Part shown: positions 45,007 through 53,045 of the stretch, in pieces | How positions within the stretch are numbered: position 1 is the stretch's first letter | How the letters are laid out: every line of letters begins with the position of its first letter | Source: Actinacidiphila acididurans | GTDB taxonomy: Bacteria; Actinomycetota; Actinomycetes; Streptomycetales; Streptomycetaceae | Reading direction: 5' to 3' | Length of the DNA: 64,000 bases | Assembly (NCBI RefSeq): GCF_016918855.1 | Contig: NZ_JADKYB010000028.1 | Location: 62,001 to 126,000 of the forward strand | Translations under genes and position numbers: made by a program | The notes under the pieces: generated by a model | Seen by the model: the letters and a program-made list of their open reading frames with translations, nothing else | The model's database searches: none | What the model was told of the DNA's origin: nothing

Positions 45007-45828
45007 TTACGGATTGACGTCTTCCGCCGAGCGCTCGGCGAAGATCCGCTGGGCCTTGGCGGTGACCGGGCCGGGCGCCGCCGGCAGGTCGCGGCCGTCG
45101 ACTCGCTGGACGGCCTGGATGTCGCGGGTGGAGGAGGTCAGGAAGACCTCCTCGGCCTCGGCCAGCGCGCCCAGCGGCAGGTCGGCCTCCTCTGCGCCGG
45201 ACCATTCGAGGACCAGCTCGCGGGTGATCCCGGCCAGGCAGCCCGAGCCCAGCGGCGGGGTGAGCAGGCGCCCCCCGAGCACGACGAACACGTTGGAGCC
45301 CGTGCCCTCGCACAGCCGGCCCTGGGTGTTGGCGAACAGCGCCTCGGTGGCGCCCTGCTCGCGGGCCCGGGCCAGCGCGACCACGTTCTCGCCGTAGGAG
45401 GTGGTCTTCAGGCCGGCCAGCGCGCCGCGCTCGTTACGGGTCCAGGGCACGGTGACCACCGCGGTGGGCGGCGGGCCGAGGGTGACCGGGGAGACGGCCG
45501 CGACCAGGGTGGCGGGCCCGTCGCCGCGCTCGGAACCGAAGGGGGAGCGGCCGCCGGTGTACGTGACGCGCAGCCGCGCGGCCGGCATGGGGTTGGCCTC
45601 GATCACGGCCGCGCAGGCGCGGGCGACCTCGTCGAGGTCGGGGTCGGGCAGGCCGAGGCCCCGGGCGGAGCGGGCCAGCCGGTTCAGGTGCCGGGTCAGG
45701 GCGAAGGGACGGCCGCCTTGCACCTTCAGGGTCTCGAACACGCCGTCGCCGACCGTCAGGCCGTGGTCGTACACCGACACGGTGGCGTCCGCGGACTCCC
45801 GCAGCGCGCCGTCCACCCAGATGGTCAC
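45007..45828 (-). CDS. pabC: Aminodeoxychorismate lyase-like (class IV aminotransferase fold)
   Basis: 273 aa from GTG 45828, overlapping the pabB stop as GTGA. Fold-type IV PLP enzyme: substrate/PLP region DGVFETLKVQGG and the catalytic Lys in ALAGLKTTSYGENVVALA, plus EGTGSNVFVVLGG. Together with PabB it should make 4-aminobenzoate for folate. Class IV folds also include branched-chain and D-amino-acid aminotransferases; the PabB neighbour makes lyase the best guess. Confidence 0.87.
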   Translation of the reverse strand: MTIWVDGALRESADATVSVYDHGLTVGDGVFETLKVQGGRPFALTRHLNRLARSARGLGLPDPDLDEVARACAAVIEANPMPAARLRVTYTGGRSPFGSERGDGPATLVAAVSPVTLGPPPTAVVTVPWTRNERGALAGLKTTSYGENVVALARAREQGATEALFANTQGRLCEGTGSNVFVVLGGRLLTPPLGSGCLAGITRELVLEWSGAEEADLPLGALAEAEEVFLTSSTRDIQAVQRVDGRDLPAAPGPVTAKAQRIFAERSAEDVNP

Positions 45829-46985
45829 CGCAACATCCCTTCACTTGTTCCCTGTGCAACTGTTCCGTGTGCTGCTGTTGCTGCTGTTCCCGGTGCTGCT
45901 CCGGGCACCGGCCCGGCGGCGCGGTCCCCGTCCTCCGACGCTACCGCCAGCAGCCGCGCGGCCTTCAATTCCGTCTCGGCCCACTCGCCGTCCGGGTCGG
46001 AGCCCCAGGTGATGCCCGCGCCGGTGCCGAACCGCAGCACCGGGCCGCCGGGCACGGTCCGGTCGATCCAGAACGTGCGGATGCCGACGGCGAGTTCGGC
46101 GGTCCGGCGGTCGGCGTCCACCCAGCCGATCGCACCGCAGTACGGGCCGCGCGGCGCGGTCTCCAGGTCGCCGATCACCCGCAGGGCGCTGGACTTGGGG
46201 GCGCCGGTGACCGAGCCGGGCGGGAAGGCGGCGGCGAACAGCTCGGGCCAGCCGGCACCGGGGCGCAGTTCGCCGCGCACGGTGGACACCAGGTGCACCA
46301 GGCCGGGGTGCGGTTCGAGCGCGCACAGTGCGGGCACGGTGACCGAGCCGGTGGCGCAGACCCGGCCGAGGTCGTTACGGACCAGGTCGACGATCATCAC
46401 GTTCTCGGCGTGGTCCTTGGGCAGCAACTCGGCCGCCGTGCGGGCGGTGCCCTTGATCGGGCCGGACTCCACGACGTCCCCGCGGCGGCGCAGGAACAGC
46501 TCGGGCGAGGCCGTGGCGATCTCCACGCCGTACCCGGGCAGCCGGATGGTGCCCGCGTACGGGGCCGGGTTGCCGCGGGCCAGGACGGCGGTCAGGGCGT
46601 CGATGTCGTGGACGGCCTGCTCTCCCCGCTGTCCGGGCGCGGCGGCGGGCAGCGGCGCGGTCAGCACCCGGCAGAGGTTGACCTGGTAGACCTCGCCGGT
46701 GGCGATGCGCGCGCGGATCTCCCGTACCCCGGCCCGATACGTCTCGCCGTCCATGGAGGAGGTCCAGGCGGCCGGGTCGGGGCCGTGCCAGGCGGTGGGG
46801 GCGGGGGCAGTTGCGGACGCGGCCGGGCGGACGTCGCCGAAGCGGGCGCAGACGGTGCGGCCCTCGAATCCGGCGGCCACCGCCCAAAAGCCCGAGGAGT
46901 CCAGAGCGGCGAGGTCGTCGGTGACATCCCGCAGGTCGGAGGCGACGAGACCGCCGAAACGGGCCATGGGGGCGAGGTCGGGCAC
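45825..46985 (-). CDS. pabB: Aminodeoxychorismate synthase component I (PabB-type)
   Basis: 386 aa from GTG 46985. Chorismate-binding domain: TGEVYQVNLCRVL, the ADCS-type PIKGTARTA (Lys, not the Ala of anthranilate synthase), HAENVMIVDLVRNDLGRVC, and FPPGSVTGAPKSSALRVI. The N-terminal anthranilate synthase-like domain is short (~85 residues). The C-terminal ~45 residues are a Ala/Gly/Thr-rich tail after TELKAARLLA. Adds ammonia to chorismate with a PabA partner not seen in this window. Overlaps pabC. Confidence 0.92.
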   Translation of the reverse strand: MPDLAPMARFGGLVASDLRDVTDDLAALDSSGFWAVAAGFEGRTVCARFGDVRPAASATAPAPTAWHGPDPAAWTSSMDGETYRAGVREIRARIATGEVYQVNLCRVLTAPLPAAAPGQRGEQAVHDIDALTAVLARGNPAPYAGTIRLPGYGVEIATASPELFLRRRGDVVESGPIKGTARTAAELLPKDHAENVMIVDLVRNDLGRVCATGSVTVPALCALEPHPGLVHLVSTVRGELRPGAGWPELFAAAFPPGSVTGAPKSSALRVIGDLETAPRGPYCGAIGWVDADRRTAELAVGIRTFWIDRTVPGGPVLRFGTGAGITWGSDPDGEWAETELKAARLLAVASEDGDRAAGPVPGAAPGTAATAAHGTVAQGTSEGMLR

Positions 46986-47134
46986 GGTGCTCCCCGGGTG
47001 GTCGTCGAAGAGGCCCTCGAAGGGGTCGCCGAAGGGCCCTGACCGAGTCTAGGGCGCCCTCGCGCGGGGCACCCGGCGGGCCGCTGCGGCGTCAACTGCT
47101 TGTCATTGGCCCGGCACGCTGCGGAAACCGGTTT

Positions 47135-47162
47135 TTGAGCTGGACCGGGAATCCGCTAGAGT
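47135..47162 (+). promoter_or_regulatory. Candidate promoter of the tRNA cluster
   Basis: TTGAGC (47135-47140), 16-nt spacer, TAGAGT (47157-47162), 45 bp before the first tRNA. The -10 box is a strong vegetative match; the rest of the gap 46986-47207 shows nothing else. Confidence 0.6.
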
Positions 47163-47207
47163 TCAGTCGTCGCCGAGGAACCAGGAAGCAGGTTCCACGG
47201 CACGCCT

Positions 47208-47280
47208 GCGGACGTGGCTCAGTTGGTAGAGCATCACCTTGCCAAGGTGAGGGTCGCGAGTTCGAATCTCGTCGTCCGCT
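47208..47280 (+). tRNA. tRNA-Gly (anticodon GCC)
   Basis: 73 nt. Acceptor GCGGACG / CGTCCGC, D-arm GGCTCAGTTGGTAGAGC, anticodon arm CACCT-TGCCAAGGTG (anticodon GCC), T-arm GAGTTCGAATCTC. First gene of the five-tRNA cluster. Confidence 0.97.
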
Positions 47281-47310
47281 CGATGTGGGGGTCGTCCAGG
47301 TCCCCGCGCT

Positions 47311-47381
47311 GGTGGAGTGGCCGAGAGGCGAGGCAACGGCCTGCAAAGCCGTCTACACGGGTTCAAATCCCGTCTCCACCT
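47311..47381 (+). tRNA. tRNA-Cys (anticodon GCA)
   Basis: 71 nt. Acceptor GGTGGAG / CTCCACC, anticodon arm ACGGC-CTGCAAA-GCCGT (anticodon GCA), T-arm CGGGTTCAAATCCCG. Discriminator T. Confidence 0.97.
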
Positions 47382-47385
47382 CCAA

Positions 47386-47457
47386 GGACGATTAGCTCAG
47401 CGGGAGAGCGCTTCCCTGACACGGAAGAGGTCACTGGTTCAATCCCAGTATCGTCCA
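47386..47457 (+). tRNA. tRNA-Val (anticodon GAC), copy 1
   Basis: 72 nt. Acceptor GGACGAT / ATCGTCC, anticodon arm CTTCC-CTGACAC-GGAAG (anticodon GAC, decodes GUC/GUU), T-arm CTGGTTCAATCCCAG, discriminator A. Confidence 0.97.
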
Positions 47458-47512
47458 CTGGCCCCCGCTGGGGTCCTCGCACCACTCGGCACCACCACTT
47501 GGTACCACCCCC

Positions 47513-47584
47513 GCGCGATTAGCTCAGCGGGAGAGCGCTTCCCTGACACGGAAGAGGTCACTGGTTCAATCCCAGTATCGCGCA
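47513..47584 (+). tRNA. tRNA-Val (anticodon GAC), copy 2
   Basis: 72 nt, identical interior to copy 1 but acceptor GCGCGAT / ATCGCGC, the same acceptor as the tRNA-Val(CAC) gene at 40565-40636. Confidence 0.97.
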
Positions 47585-47607
47585 CGTGGCCCTGCGGGGC
47601 TGCTCCC

Positions 47608-47679
47608 GGACGATTAGCTCAGCGGGAGAGCGCTTCCCTGACACGGAAGAGGTCACTGGTTCAATCCCAGTATCGTCCA
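47608..47679 (+). tRNA. tRNA-Val (anticodon GAC), copy 3
   Basis: 72 nt, identical to copy 1 including the acceptor GGACGAT / ATCGTCC. Followed by the trailer element described separately. Confidence 0.97.
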
Positions 47680-47689
47680 TTCGTTGGAG

Positions 47690-47792
47690 GGCGGCGTGTG
47701 CTCGCGGAAAGCGCGAGCCACGTCGCCCTCATCGTTTTCTGCGCGACTTCGTCGCGCGAGGGTGGGGGCTTCGCCACCCGCACCCCCCTTGG
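47690..47792 (+). repeat. tRNA-Val trailer, copy A (paralogous to 39785-39897)
   Basis: Hairpin gctcgcg / cgcgagc (47700-47706 / 47712-47718), then a T-rich run and a second hairpin gcgcgac / gtcgcgc (47741-47747 / 47751-47757), then TCGCCACCCGCACCCCC. Very similar to the trailer of the tRNA-Val(CAC) at 39.9 kb. The region to 47871 has no other gene. Confidence 0.75.
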
Positions 47793-47871
47793 CCTCTTCC
47801 GGGTCGGACGTCGTACGTCGTGCGGGCCCGGAAGCGCGGGTGCTTCCGGGCGCCGGGTCACGCGGGGCGGC

Positions 47872-48192
47872 TCAGGACGAGAAGAGCATGTGCATGAAGC
47901 TCTCGTGGTGCGGCTCGTGGTGGTGCGGCTTGTGGCCGTGCCCGTGGCCCCCGTAGTGGCCGCCCTCGTGGTGCTGGGCGCCCCAGACGGGGGCGGCGGG
48001 CTGGCCGTAGCCGGGCGGGGCCGGGTAGGCCTGCGGCGGCGGGGCCGGCTGGGACCAGGTGCCCTCGAGCCGGGTCAGCGCCTCCAGTTCCCCGAAGTCG
48101 AGGAAGATGCCGCGGCAGTTGCCGCACTGCTCGATCTGGACGCCGTTGCGGTTGTACGTCTGCATGTGACCGTGGCACTTCGGGCAGACCAT
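47872..48192 (-). CDS. Zinc-ribbon protein with His-rich tail
   Basis: 106 aa from ATG 48192. Residues 1-40 are a zf-TFIIB-like ribbon (MVCPKCHGHM...IEQCGNCRGIFLDFGEL, four Cys). The middle is Pro/Gln/Ala-rich and the C-terminal 40 residues are very rich in His (GHGHGHKPHHHEPHHESF), suggesting metal binding. Function unknown. It follows the tRNA cluster on the opposite strand and lies 30 bp downstream of the phosphotransferase gene. Confidence 0.85.
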   Translation of the reverse strand: MVCPKCHGHMQTYNRNGVQIEQCGNCRGIFLDFGELEALTRLEGTWSQPAPPPQAYPAPPGYGQPAAPVWGAQHHEGGHYGGHGHGHKPHHHEPHHESFMHMLFSS

Positions 48193-48222
48193 GAATTCTT
48201 CTCCTCCTGGTAAAGGCTGGGC

Positions 48223-49386
48223 TCACTGTAGTTGGGCGATACGGGCGCAGGTGGCCAGCACGGCGGACTCGGCGGCGTCCAGGGCGCGGTCCTCCCGGGC
48301 GGCCTTGGCCAGGGCGATCGCGGCGGTCTGCACGGCCAGCGCCCGGGCCGGCACATCCAGCCGCCCCCACGGGTCGCCGTCCGCCGCCACCGCGACGCCC
48401 CCGGCCGCCCGGTACGCGCCGAGAAACGCCGCCCACTCCCCCGCCGTGAGCAGCCCGGCGCCGAACCACATCGCGGGCCGCGCCAGGTCCCACGCGGGGT
48501 CCCCGAGACCGAGGTCGTCGATGTCGATGAGCAGCCAGCGGCCGCCCGAGTCGTACGGCGGGGCGGCGGGGCGGGGCGGGCGTACGGACGTGCGGGCCAG
48601 GGCCCCGGGGAGGGGGTCGGCGCTTGCGTAGAAGCCGGCCGACGGGGACGCGGGCCGTGCTGCCGGGCTGAAAGCCGGTCCGTCCGCCGGAGGCCCGTCA
48701 GCGGGGGCCGGGGCCCCAGAGAAGGCGTCGCGGTCGCCTGCGCCTGCGTCGGGGTCGGCCGGTGCCGCCGGACCGGAAGCCGGTCCCTCCTCCGGAGCCG
48801 CGCCGGCACCGGCCGGGACACGGACCAACTGGCCCAGGTGCCAGTCGCCGTGGCACAGGGTGGCGTGGCCGGGATACGGGGTCTCGTCGCGGGCCCAGGC
48901 CGGAAGTCGCTGCCAGGCGCGGCGAACGGCGCGTACGGCGGGGTTGTCGGGCACGCCGGCCAAGCGGGCGACGGCACGGGCGGCCTTGGCGGGGCCGCGC
49001 ATGGCGGGGAGCGGGCCGGGCAGGGCCGCGGCGGGAACGTCGTGCAGCCGGGCCAGCAGGGCGCCGGCCGCCGGCCAGGGCGCGGTGTCGCGGTCCGCCG
49101 GATCGACGGGCGCGCCGTAGGGCCAGCGGGTGACCGGCCGCCCGTCGAGTTCGCCGGGCTCCGTCTCCAGCGGCGGCAGCCAGATCCCGCGCGTCAGCGG
49201 GTGCGCGGCCGCCCACAGTCGTATGCCCAGCGCCGCGACATCGGTATCGACCGGGTGAAGCTTCACCACCGCGTCGCCGACCCGCACGACGGTCGCATCG
49301 TCCCGGTCGGCCAGCACCGTGTGCGGCCCGGACCGGCCGCCCGCCGCACCGGCCAGGCGGGCCGCCACGCCCCCGCTCGGCTCCAC
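48223..49386 (-). CDS. Aminoglycoside phosphotransferase-fold protein (APH family)
   Basis: 387 aa from GTG 49386 with ggagggaaggac just upstream; GTG/ATG starts further up lack a site. Kinase-like motifs: VGDAVVKLHPVD (ATP region), the Brenner-type catalytic loop CHGDWHLGQL and the metal loop WLLIDIDDLGLGDPAWDLAR. The usual catalytic-loop Asn is Gln here. Between the two motifs lies a low-complexity insertion of about 90 residues (PADPDAGAGDRDAFSGAPAP). Likely phosphorylates a small molecule; the substrate is unknown and antibiotic resistance should not be assumed. Confidence 0.85.
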   Translation of the reverse strand: MEPSGGVAARLAGAAGGRSGPHTVLADRDDATVVRVGDAVVKLHPVDTDVAALGIRLWAAAHPLTRGIWLPPLETEPGELDGRPVTRWPYGAPVDPADRDTAPWPAAGALLARLHDVPAAALPGPLPAMRGPAKAARAVARLAGVPDNPAVRAVRRAWQRLPAWARDETPYPGHATLCHGDWHLGQLVRVPAGAGAAPEEGPASGPAAPADPDAGAGDRDAFSGAPAPADGPPADGPAFSPAARPASPSAGFYASADPLPGALARTSVRPPRPAAPPYDSGGRWLLIDIDDLGLGDPAWDLARPAMWFGAGLLTAGEWAAFLGAYRAAGGVAVAADGDPWGRLDVPARALAVQTAAIALAKAAREDRALDAAESAVLATCARIAQLQ

Positions 49387-49469
49387 GTCCTTCCCTCCCC
49401 CGAGCCCCGCTCGAACTGGTCCCGCCCCGGCGTGGAAGATCACACAGGCCCGCAGCCCCGACAGCGTAA

Positions 49470-49497
49470 TGCCCGGGTATCAGCTGATACCCGGGCA
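49470..49497. promoter_or_regulatory. Perfect 28-bp palindrome in a 547-bp gene-free stretch
   Basis: From tgcccgggtatcag (49470-49483) the second half is its exact reverse complement, with no loop. It lies 84 bp upstream of the phosphotransferase-like start. Probably a protein-binding operator; it is too symmetrical for a simple terminator. The rest of the gap 49387-49933 has no convincing gene. Confidence 0.6.
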
Positions 49498-49933
49498 ACC
49501 GCAGTCGTCCGCCGTACCCCCGTCCCCACGGGGTGGTGCCGGTGGCTCGCCGGCCCGGACCGCTCTTCCGGGCCGGGGACGCCCTGCGGGTGTCCCCGCG
49601 AGGCCGGCTGCGAACGACGTCTCAGCGACCACCGCGGGCGCCCTGCGGAGCGCTCGCGCACCCGCGTGCCCGCCGGTGGCCAAATCCTCATGTGTATGCG
49701 CTTGTGGGCGGCGGACGCGTTGACCTCGGGGGACGAGTTCACTGCCCGCCGCTTGACCTCAAATCTACGGGCGGGACCGGGGCCGGTCGTCACCCCCGCG
49801 TACGGCTTTGCGGGCCTCCCGGAGGATGACGGCGGCGGCCTCTCGTACTCCCCTGGGTGGAGACCGGGCCCCGGGAACCCTGGGTCATCCCTGAGAGGGC
49901 CGCGCCGCTCCCGGAGTCCGCGGCGGACATGGG

Positions 49934-50170
49934 CTAGTCCTCGTCCCCGCCGGCCTGGCGGGGCACCGGCTGTTCGACCAGGGCGAGCACGCGGGTGGCC
50001 ATGAAGCGGGCGGTACGCACCACCGTGCCGTTGCGGGTCACCTCGCTCACCTCGACCACCCCGCGGCGCACCGCGGTCTCGACCCGGCGGCCGGCCCTGG
50101 TGGCGATCACTTCATAAGTGCGGGTGCTGTCCCCCGCGTCGACGACGATTTCCACACGGTCACCTTTCAC
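49934..50170 (-). CDS. Small conserved protein, unknown function
   Basis: 78 aa from GTG 50170, preceded by gggggagtgacgcc. Beta-rich and basic: DRVEIVVDAGDSTRTYEVIA, TAVRRGVVEVSEVTRNGTVV, ARFMATRVLALVEQPV. No membrane segment or motif recognised. The very long open frame upstream on this strand (to 51628) overlaps the kinase gene and is an artefact. Divergent from the kinase gene. Confidence 0.7.
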   Translation of the reverse strand: MKGDRVEIVVDAGDSTRTYEVIATRAGRRVETAVRRGVVEVSEVTRNGTVVRTARFMATRVLALVEQPVPRQAGGDED

Positions 50171-50383
50171 GGCGTCACTCCCCCTCGGCAGACGGGCCGT
50201 TGGTGATATCGGGGGCCGCCCGGCTCGCTCCCCCACGTCAAGATTGCCACCGGGCACCGACAATTCACTGCTCCACGCCTGCGGGCCTTCAGCACGCGAG
50301 GACCCATCAGTCCGTAAGCTGTGGGCGGCCGGACCGGCCGGCGAGATCGGTGGAGTGGGGCCTCCCCACGGGAGGTAGGGGAC

Positions 50384-51652
50384 ATGGCGATGATGCGGCT
50401 CCGGCGTGAGGATCCGCGGGTCGTCGGGGCGTTCCGGCTGCACCGCCGGCTGGGCGCCGGCGGCATGGGCGTGGTCTACCTGGGCGCGGACAAGCGCGGG
50501 CAACGGGTGGCGCTGAAGGTGATCCGGCCGGAGCTGGCCGAGGATCAGGAGTTCCGCTCGCGGTTCGCCCGCGAGGTGTCGGCGGCGCGGCGCATTCGCG
50601 GCGGCTGCACGGCACGGCTGGTCGCCGCGGACCTGGAGGCCGAACGGCCGTGGTTCGCCACGCAGTACGTGCCCGGGCCCTCGCTGCACGACAAGGTCGC
50701 CGAGCACGGCGGGCTGCCCGCCGCCGAGGTCGCCACCATTGGCGCGGCTCTCGCCGAGGGGCTCGTGGCGGTGCACGAGGCCGGGGTGGTGCACCGGGAC
50801 CTGAAGCCGTCCAACATCCTGCTGTCGCCCAAGGGTCCGCGGATCATCGACTTCGGCATCGCCTGGGCGACCGGGGCGTCCACCCTCACCCATGTGGGCA
50901 CGGCGGTGGGCTCGCCCGGGTTCCTGGCGCCCGAGCAGGTGCGGGGCGCGGCGGTCACCCCGGCCACCGACGTGTTCGCGTTCGGGGCCACCCTGGCGTA
51001 CGCGGCGACCGCCGACTCGCCGTTCGGGCAGGGCAGTTCCGAGGTGATGCTGTACCGGGTGGTGCACGAGGAGCCGGATCTGGGCGCCGTGCCGGACTCC
51101 CTGGCGCCGCTGATCTACCAGTGCCTGGCCAAGGATCCGGAGAACCGGCCGAGCACCGTGCAGTTGTCGGAGCGGCTGTCGGAGATCGCGGCGCGGGAGG
51201 CGCGCGGGATCGGCGCACCGCGCCGGGAGGGCGTGCCACGGACGGCCGGGCCGCGCCCGGAACGGCCGACCGGGCAGCGGGCCCGGGAGTACGCCCAGCA
51301 GCCGACCGAACGGCGGACCGCGCCGCCCGGTCCGACACCGGCCGGCGCGCGGCGGCCCGAGCGCCCCTCGCAGGCCCGCCGCCCGGCCGCCGCCCAGGAC
51401 CGCGCCGGGCACCCGGAGCGGCAGACGCATCCCTCGCCACGCACTCCCGTGCGCACTCCCACGGGGCGGCGGCCGGCCGGCCCGTCGAACCGGCTGATGC
51501 GGCAGCGGCTGTTCGTCTTCGTGATCGTGACGCTGCTGGCGGCGGTGTGCATCGCCGCGCTCCAGGGCTGCCACCGGTTCACCTCGGGGCTGCACGCACC
51601 GGCTCCCGTATCGGTGACCGCGCCGCACACCACCGCGCCCCCGGTCGGCTGA
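50384..51652 (+). CDS. Membrane-anchored Ser/Thr protein kinase
   Basis: 422 aa from ATG 50384 with ggaggtagggg before. Hanks-type motifs: glycine loop GAGGMGVVYLG, Lys in ALKVI, HRDLKPSNILL, DFG as IIDFGIAW, APE region LAPEQVRG and the D of DVFAFGATL. After ~270 residues comes a Pro/Arg-rich linker and a single membrane helix (~374-393, FVFVIVTLLAAVCIAAL), then a short external tail. A PknB-like signalling kinase; the sensor is not obvious because the external part is only ~30 residues. Confidence 0.92.
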   Translation: MAMMRLRREDPRVVGAFRLHRRLGAGGMGVVYLGADKRGQRVALKVIRPELAEDQEFRSRFAREVSAARRIRGGCTARLVAADLEAERPWFATQYVPGPSLHDKVAEHGGLPAAEVATIGAALAEGLVAVHEAGVVHRDLKPSNILLSPKGPRIIDFGIAWATGASTLTHVGTAVGSPGFLAPEQVRGAAVTPATDVFAFGATLAYAATADSPFGQGSSEVMLYRVVHEEPDLGAVPDSLAPLIYQCLAKDPENRPSTVQLSERLSEIAAREARGIGAPRREGVPRTAGPRPERPTGQRAREYAQQPTERRTAPPGPTPAGARRPERPSQARRPAAAQDRAGHPERQTHPSPRTPVRTPTGRRPAGPSNRLMRQRLFVFVIVTLLAAVCIAALQGCHRFTSGLHAPAPVSVTAPHTTAPPVG

Positions 51653-51662
51653 CGCGGGCCTC

Positions 51663-51692
51663 TTACGTAACCAAGCGCTTGCTCAGTAGCCT
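51663..51692 (+). promoter_or_regulatory. Operator-like palindromes before the acyl-CoA dehydrogenase pair
   Basis: ttacgtaa (51663-51670) and caagcgcttg (51672-51681) are adjacent perfect palindromes, followed by TAGCCT (51687-51692) as a possible -10. The CAAGCGCTTG core resembles operators of TetR-type regulators of lipid-degradation genes; which regulator binds is unknown. Confidence 0.5.
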
Positions 51693-51770
51693 GGGCGACG
51701 GACGACGCAATGGCGCCGGGCAGTCGGCCGGGCCATCGGCGTTCCCACGGAGCGGGAAGGAGGGCGGCGC

Positions 51771-53045
51771 ATGACCACGGTGCCGCAGGGCGGCGGACAG
51801 GCGGAGCCGGGGCCGCAGAGCCCGGAGACCAAGGCAGGCGCAATGGCGGCGGGCACGGAAGGCGACACCATTGCGCCGGAATTGCGCCGGCGGGTACGGG
51901 CGCTGCTGGCGGCGTACGATCCGGCGACCATCCCGCTGCGGGAGTTCTTGCGGGCCCGGTTCGACGCGGGTCTGGCCTGGGTGCACTTCCCCGAGGGACT
52001 CGGGGGGCTGGGCGTGCCGCGCGCGCTCCAGGCCGCGGTGGACGCGGAACTGGCCGCCGCCAAGGCGCCGGACAACGACCCGCGGCGCATCGGCATCGGC
52101 CTGGGCATGGCCGCGCCCACCATTCTGCGGTTCGGCACCGAGGAGCAGCAGCAGCGCTTCCTGCGCCCGCTGTGGACCGGCGAGGAGGTGTGGTGCCAGC
52201 TCTTCTCGGAGCCCGGGGCCGGCTCGGACCTGGCGGGCCTGCGCACCCGGGCGGTCCGTGACGGCGACACCTGGGTGGTGGACGGGCAGAAGGTGTGGAC
52301 CTCCAGCGCCCACACCGCGCGCTGGGCGATCCTGATCGCCCGCACCGACCCGGACGTGCCCAAGCACCGGGGCATCACGTACTTCGTCTGCGACATGACC
52401 GCCCCCGGCGTCGAGGTACGGCCGCTGCGGCAGGCCACCGGCGAGGCGGAGTTCAACGAGGTGTTCCTGACCGGGGTGCGGATCCCGGACGCGCACCGGC
52501 TGGGCGAGGTCGGCGACGGCTGGCGGGTCGCACAGGCCACGCTGATGAACGAGCGGGTGGCGATCGGCGGCACCGCGCTGCCCCGCGAGGGCGGCATGAT
52601 CGAGAAGGCTGCCGCCACCTGGCGCTCCCGGCCCGAACTGCGCACCCCGGAGCTGCACGGTCGTCTGCTGGCCCTGTGGGTGGAGGCGGAGGTGACCCGG
52701 CTGACCGCCGAACGGGCCCGCCAGCAGCTCGCGGCCGGCGCGCCCGGACCCGAGGGTTCGGGCCTGAAGCTCGCCTTCGCCCGCCTCAACCAGCGGATCA
52801 GCGGCTTCGAGCTGGAACTGCTCGGCGAGGACGGCCTGCGCTACGGCGACTGGACGATGGTCCGCCCCGAACTGGTCGACTTCTACGGGCGCGACGCGGG
52901 CTACCGCTATCTGCGGGCGAAGGGCAACTCCATCGAGGGCGGCACCTCGGAGATCCTGCGCAACATCGTCGCCGAACGGGTGCTGGGCCTGCCCGCCGAG
53001 CCGCGCACCGACAAGGACGTCGCCTGGAAGGACCTGCCGCGATGA
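51771..53045 (+). CDS. Acyl-CoA dehydrogenase, catalytic-type subunit
   Basis: 424 aa from ATG 51771. Medium-chain dehydrogenase fold: CQLFSEPGAGSDLAGL (FAD/substrate), KVWTSSAHTARWAILIARTD, ELLGEDGLRYG and the catalytic Glu in KGNSIEGGTSEILRNIVAE. The N-terminal ~35 residues are a variable Gly/Pro-rich extension. It is translationally coupled (ATGA) to a second acyl-CoA dehydrogenase that lacks the catalytic motif, as in heterotetrameric FadE pairs. The substrate is not evident. Preceded by palindromic operators. Confidence 0.92.
   Translation: MTTVPQGGGQAEPGPQSPETKAGAMAAGTEGDTIAPELRRRVRALLAAYDPATIPLREFLRARFDAGLAWVHFPEGLGGLGVPRALQAAVDAELAAAKAPDNDPRRIGIGLGMAAPTILRFGTEEQQQRFLRPLWTGEEVWCQLFSEPGAGSDLAGLRTRAVRDGDTWVVDGQKVWTSSAHTARWAILIARTDPDVPKHRGITYFVCDMTAPGVEVRPLRQATGEAEFNEVFLTGVRIPDAHRLGEVGDGWRVAQATLMNERVAIGGTALPREGGMIEKAAATWRSRPELRTPELHGRLLALWVEAEVTRLTAERARQQLAAGAPGPEGSGLKLAFARLNQRISGFELELLGEDGLRYGDWTMVRPELVDFYGRDAGYRYLRAKGNSIEGGTSEILRNIVAERVLGLPAEPRTDKDVAWKDLPR

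Noticed and set aside
47684..47956. Small ORFs in the tRNA-Val trailers (here and 39591-39881)
   Set aside because: They start with the same VCSRKAR-like peptide only because the two trailers are paralogous; they include the hairpins and have no ribosome-binding site.
48223..49386. Aminoglycoside resistance gene
   Set aside because: Fold matches the phosphotransferase superfamily but the catalytic-loop Asn is changed, the sequence has a long insertion and there is no resistance context.
49440..49793. 117-codon minus-strand ORF and others in the 547-bp gap
   Set aside because: Arg/Pro-rich reading of GC-rich DNA without a start signal; the palindrome lies inside it.
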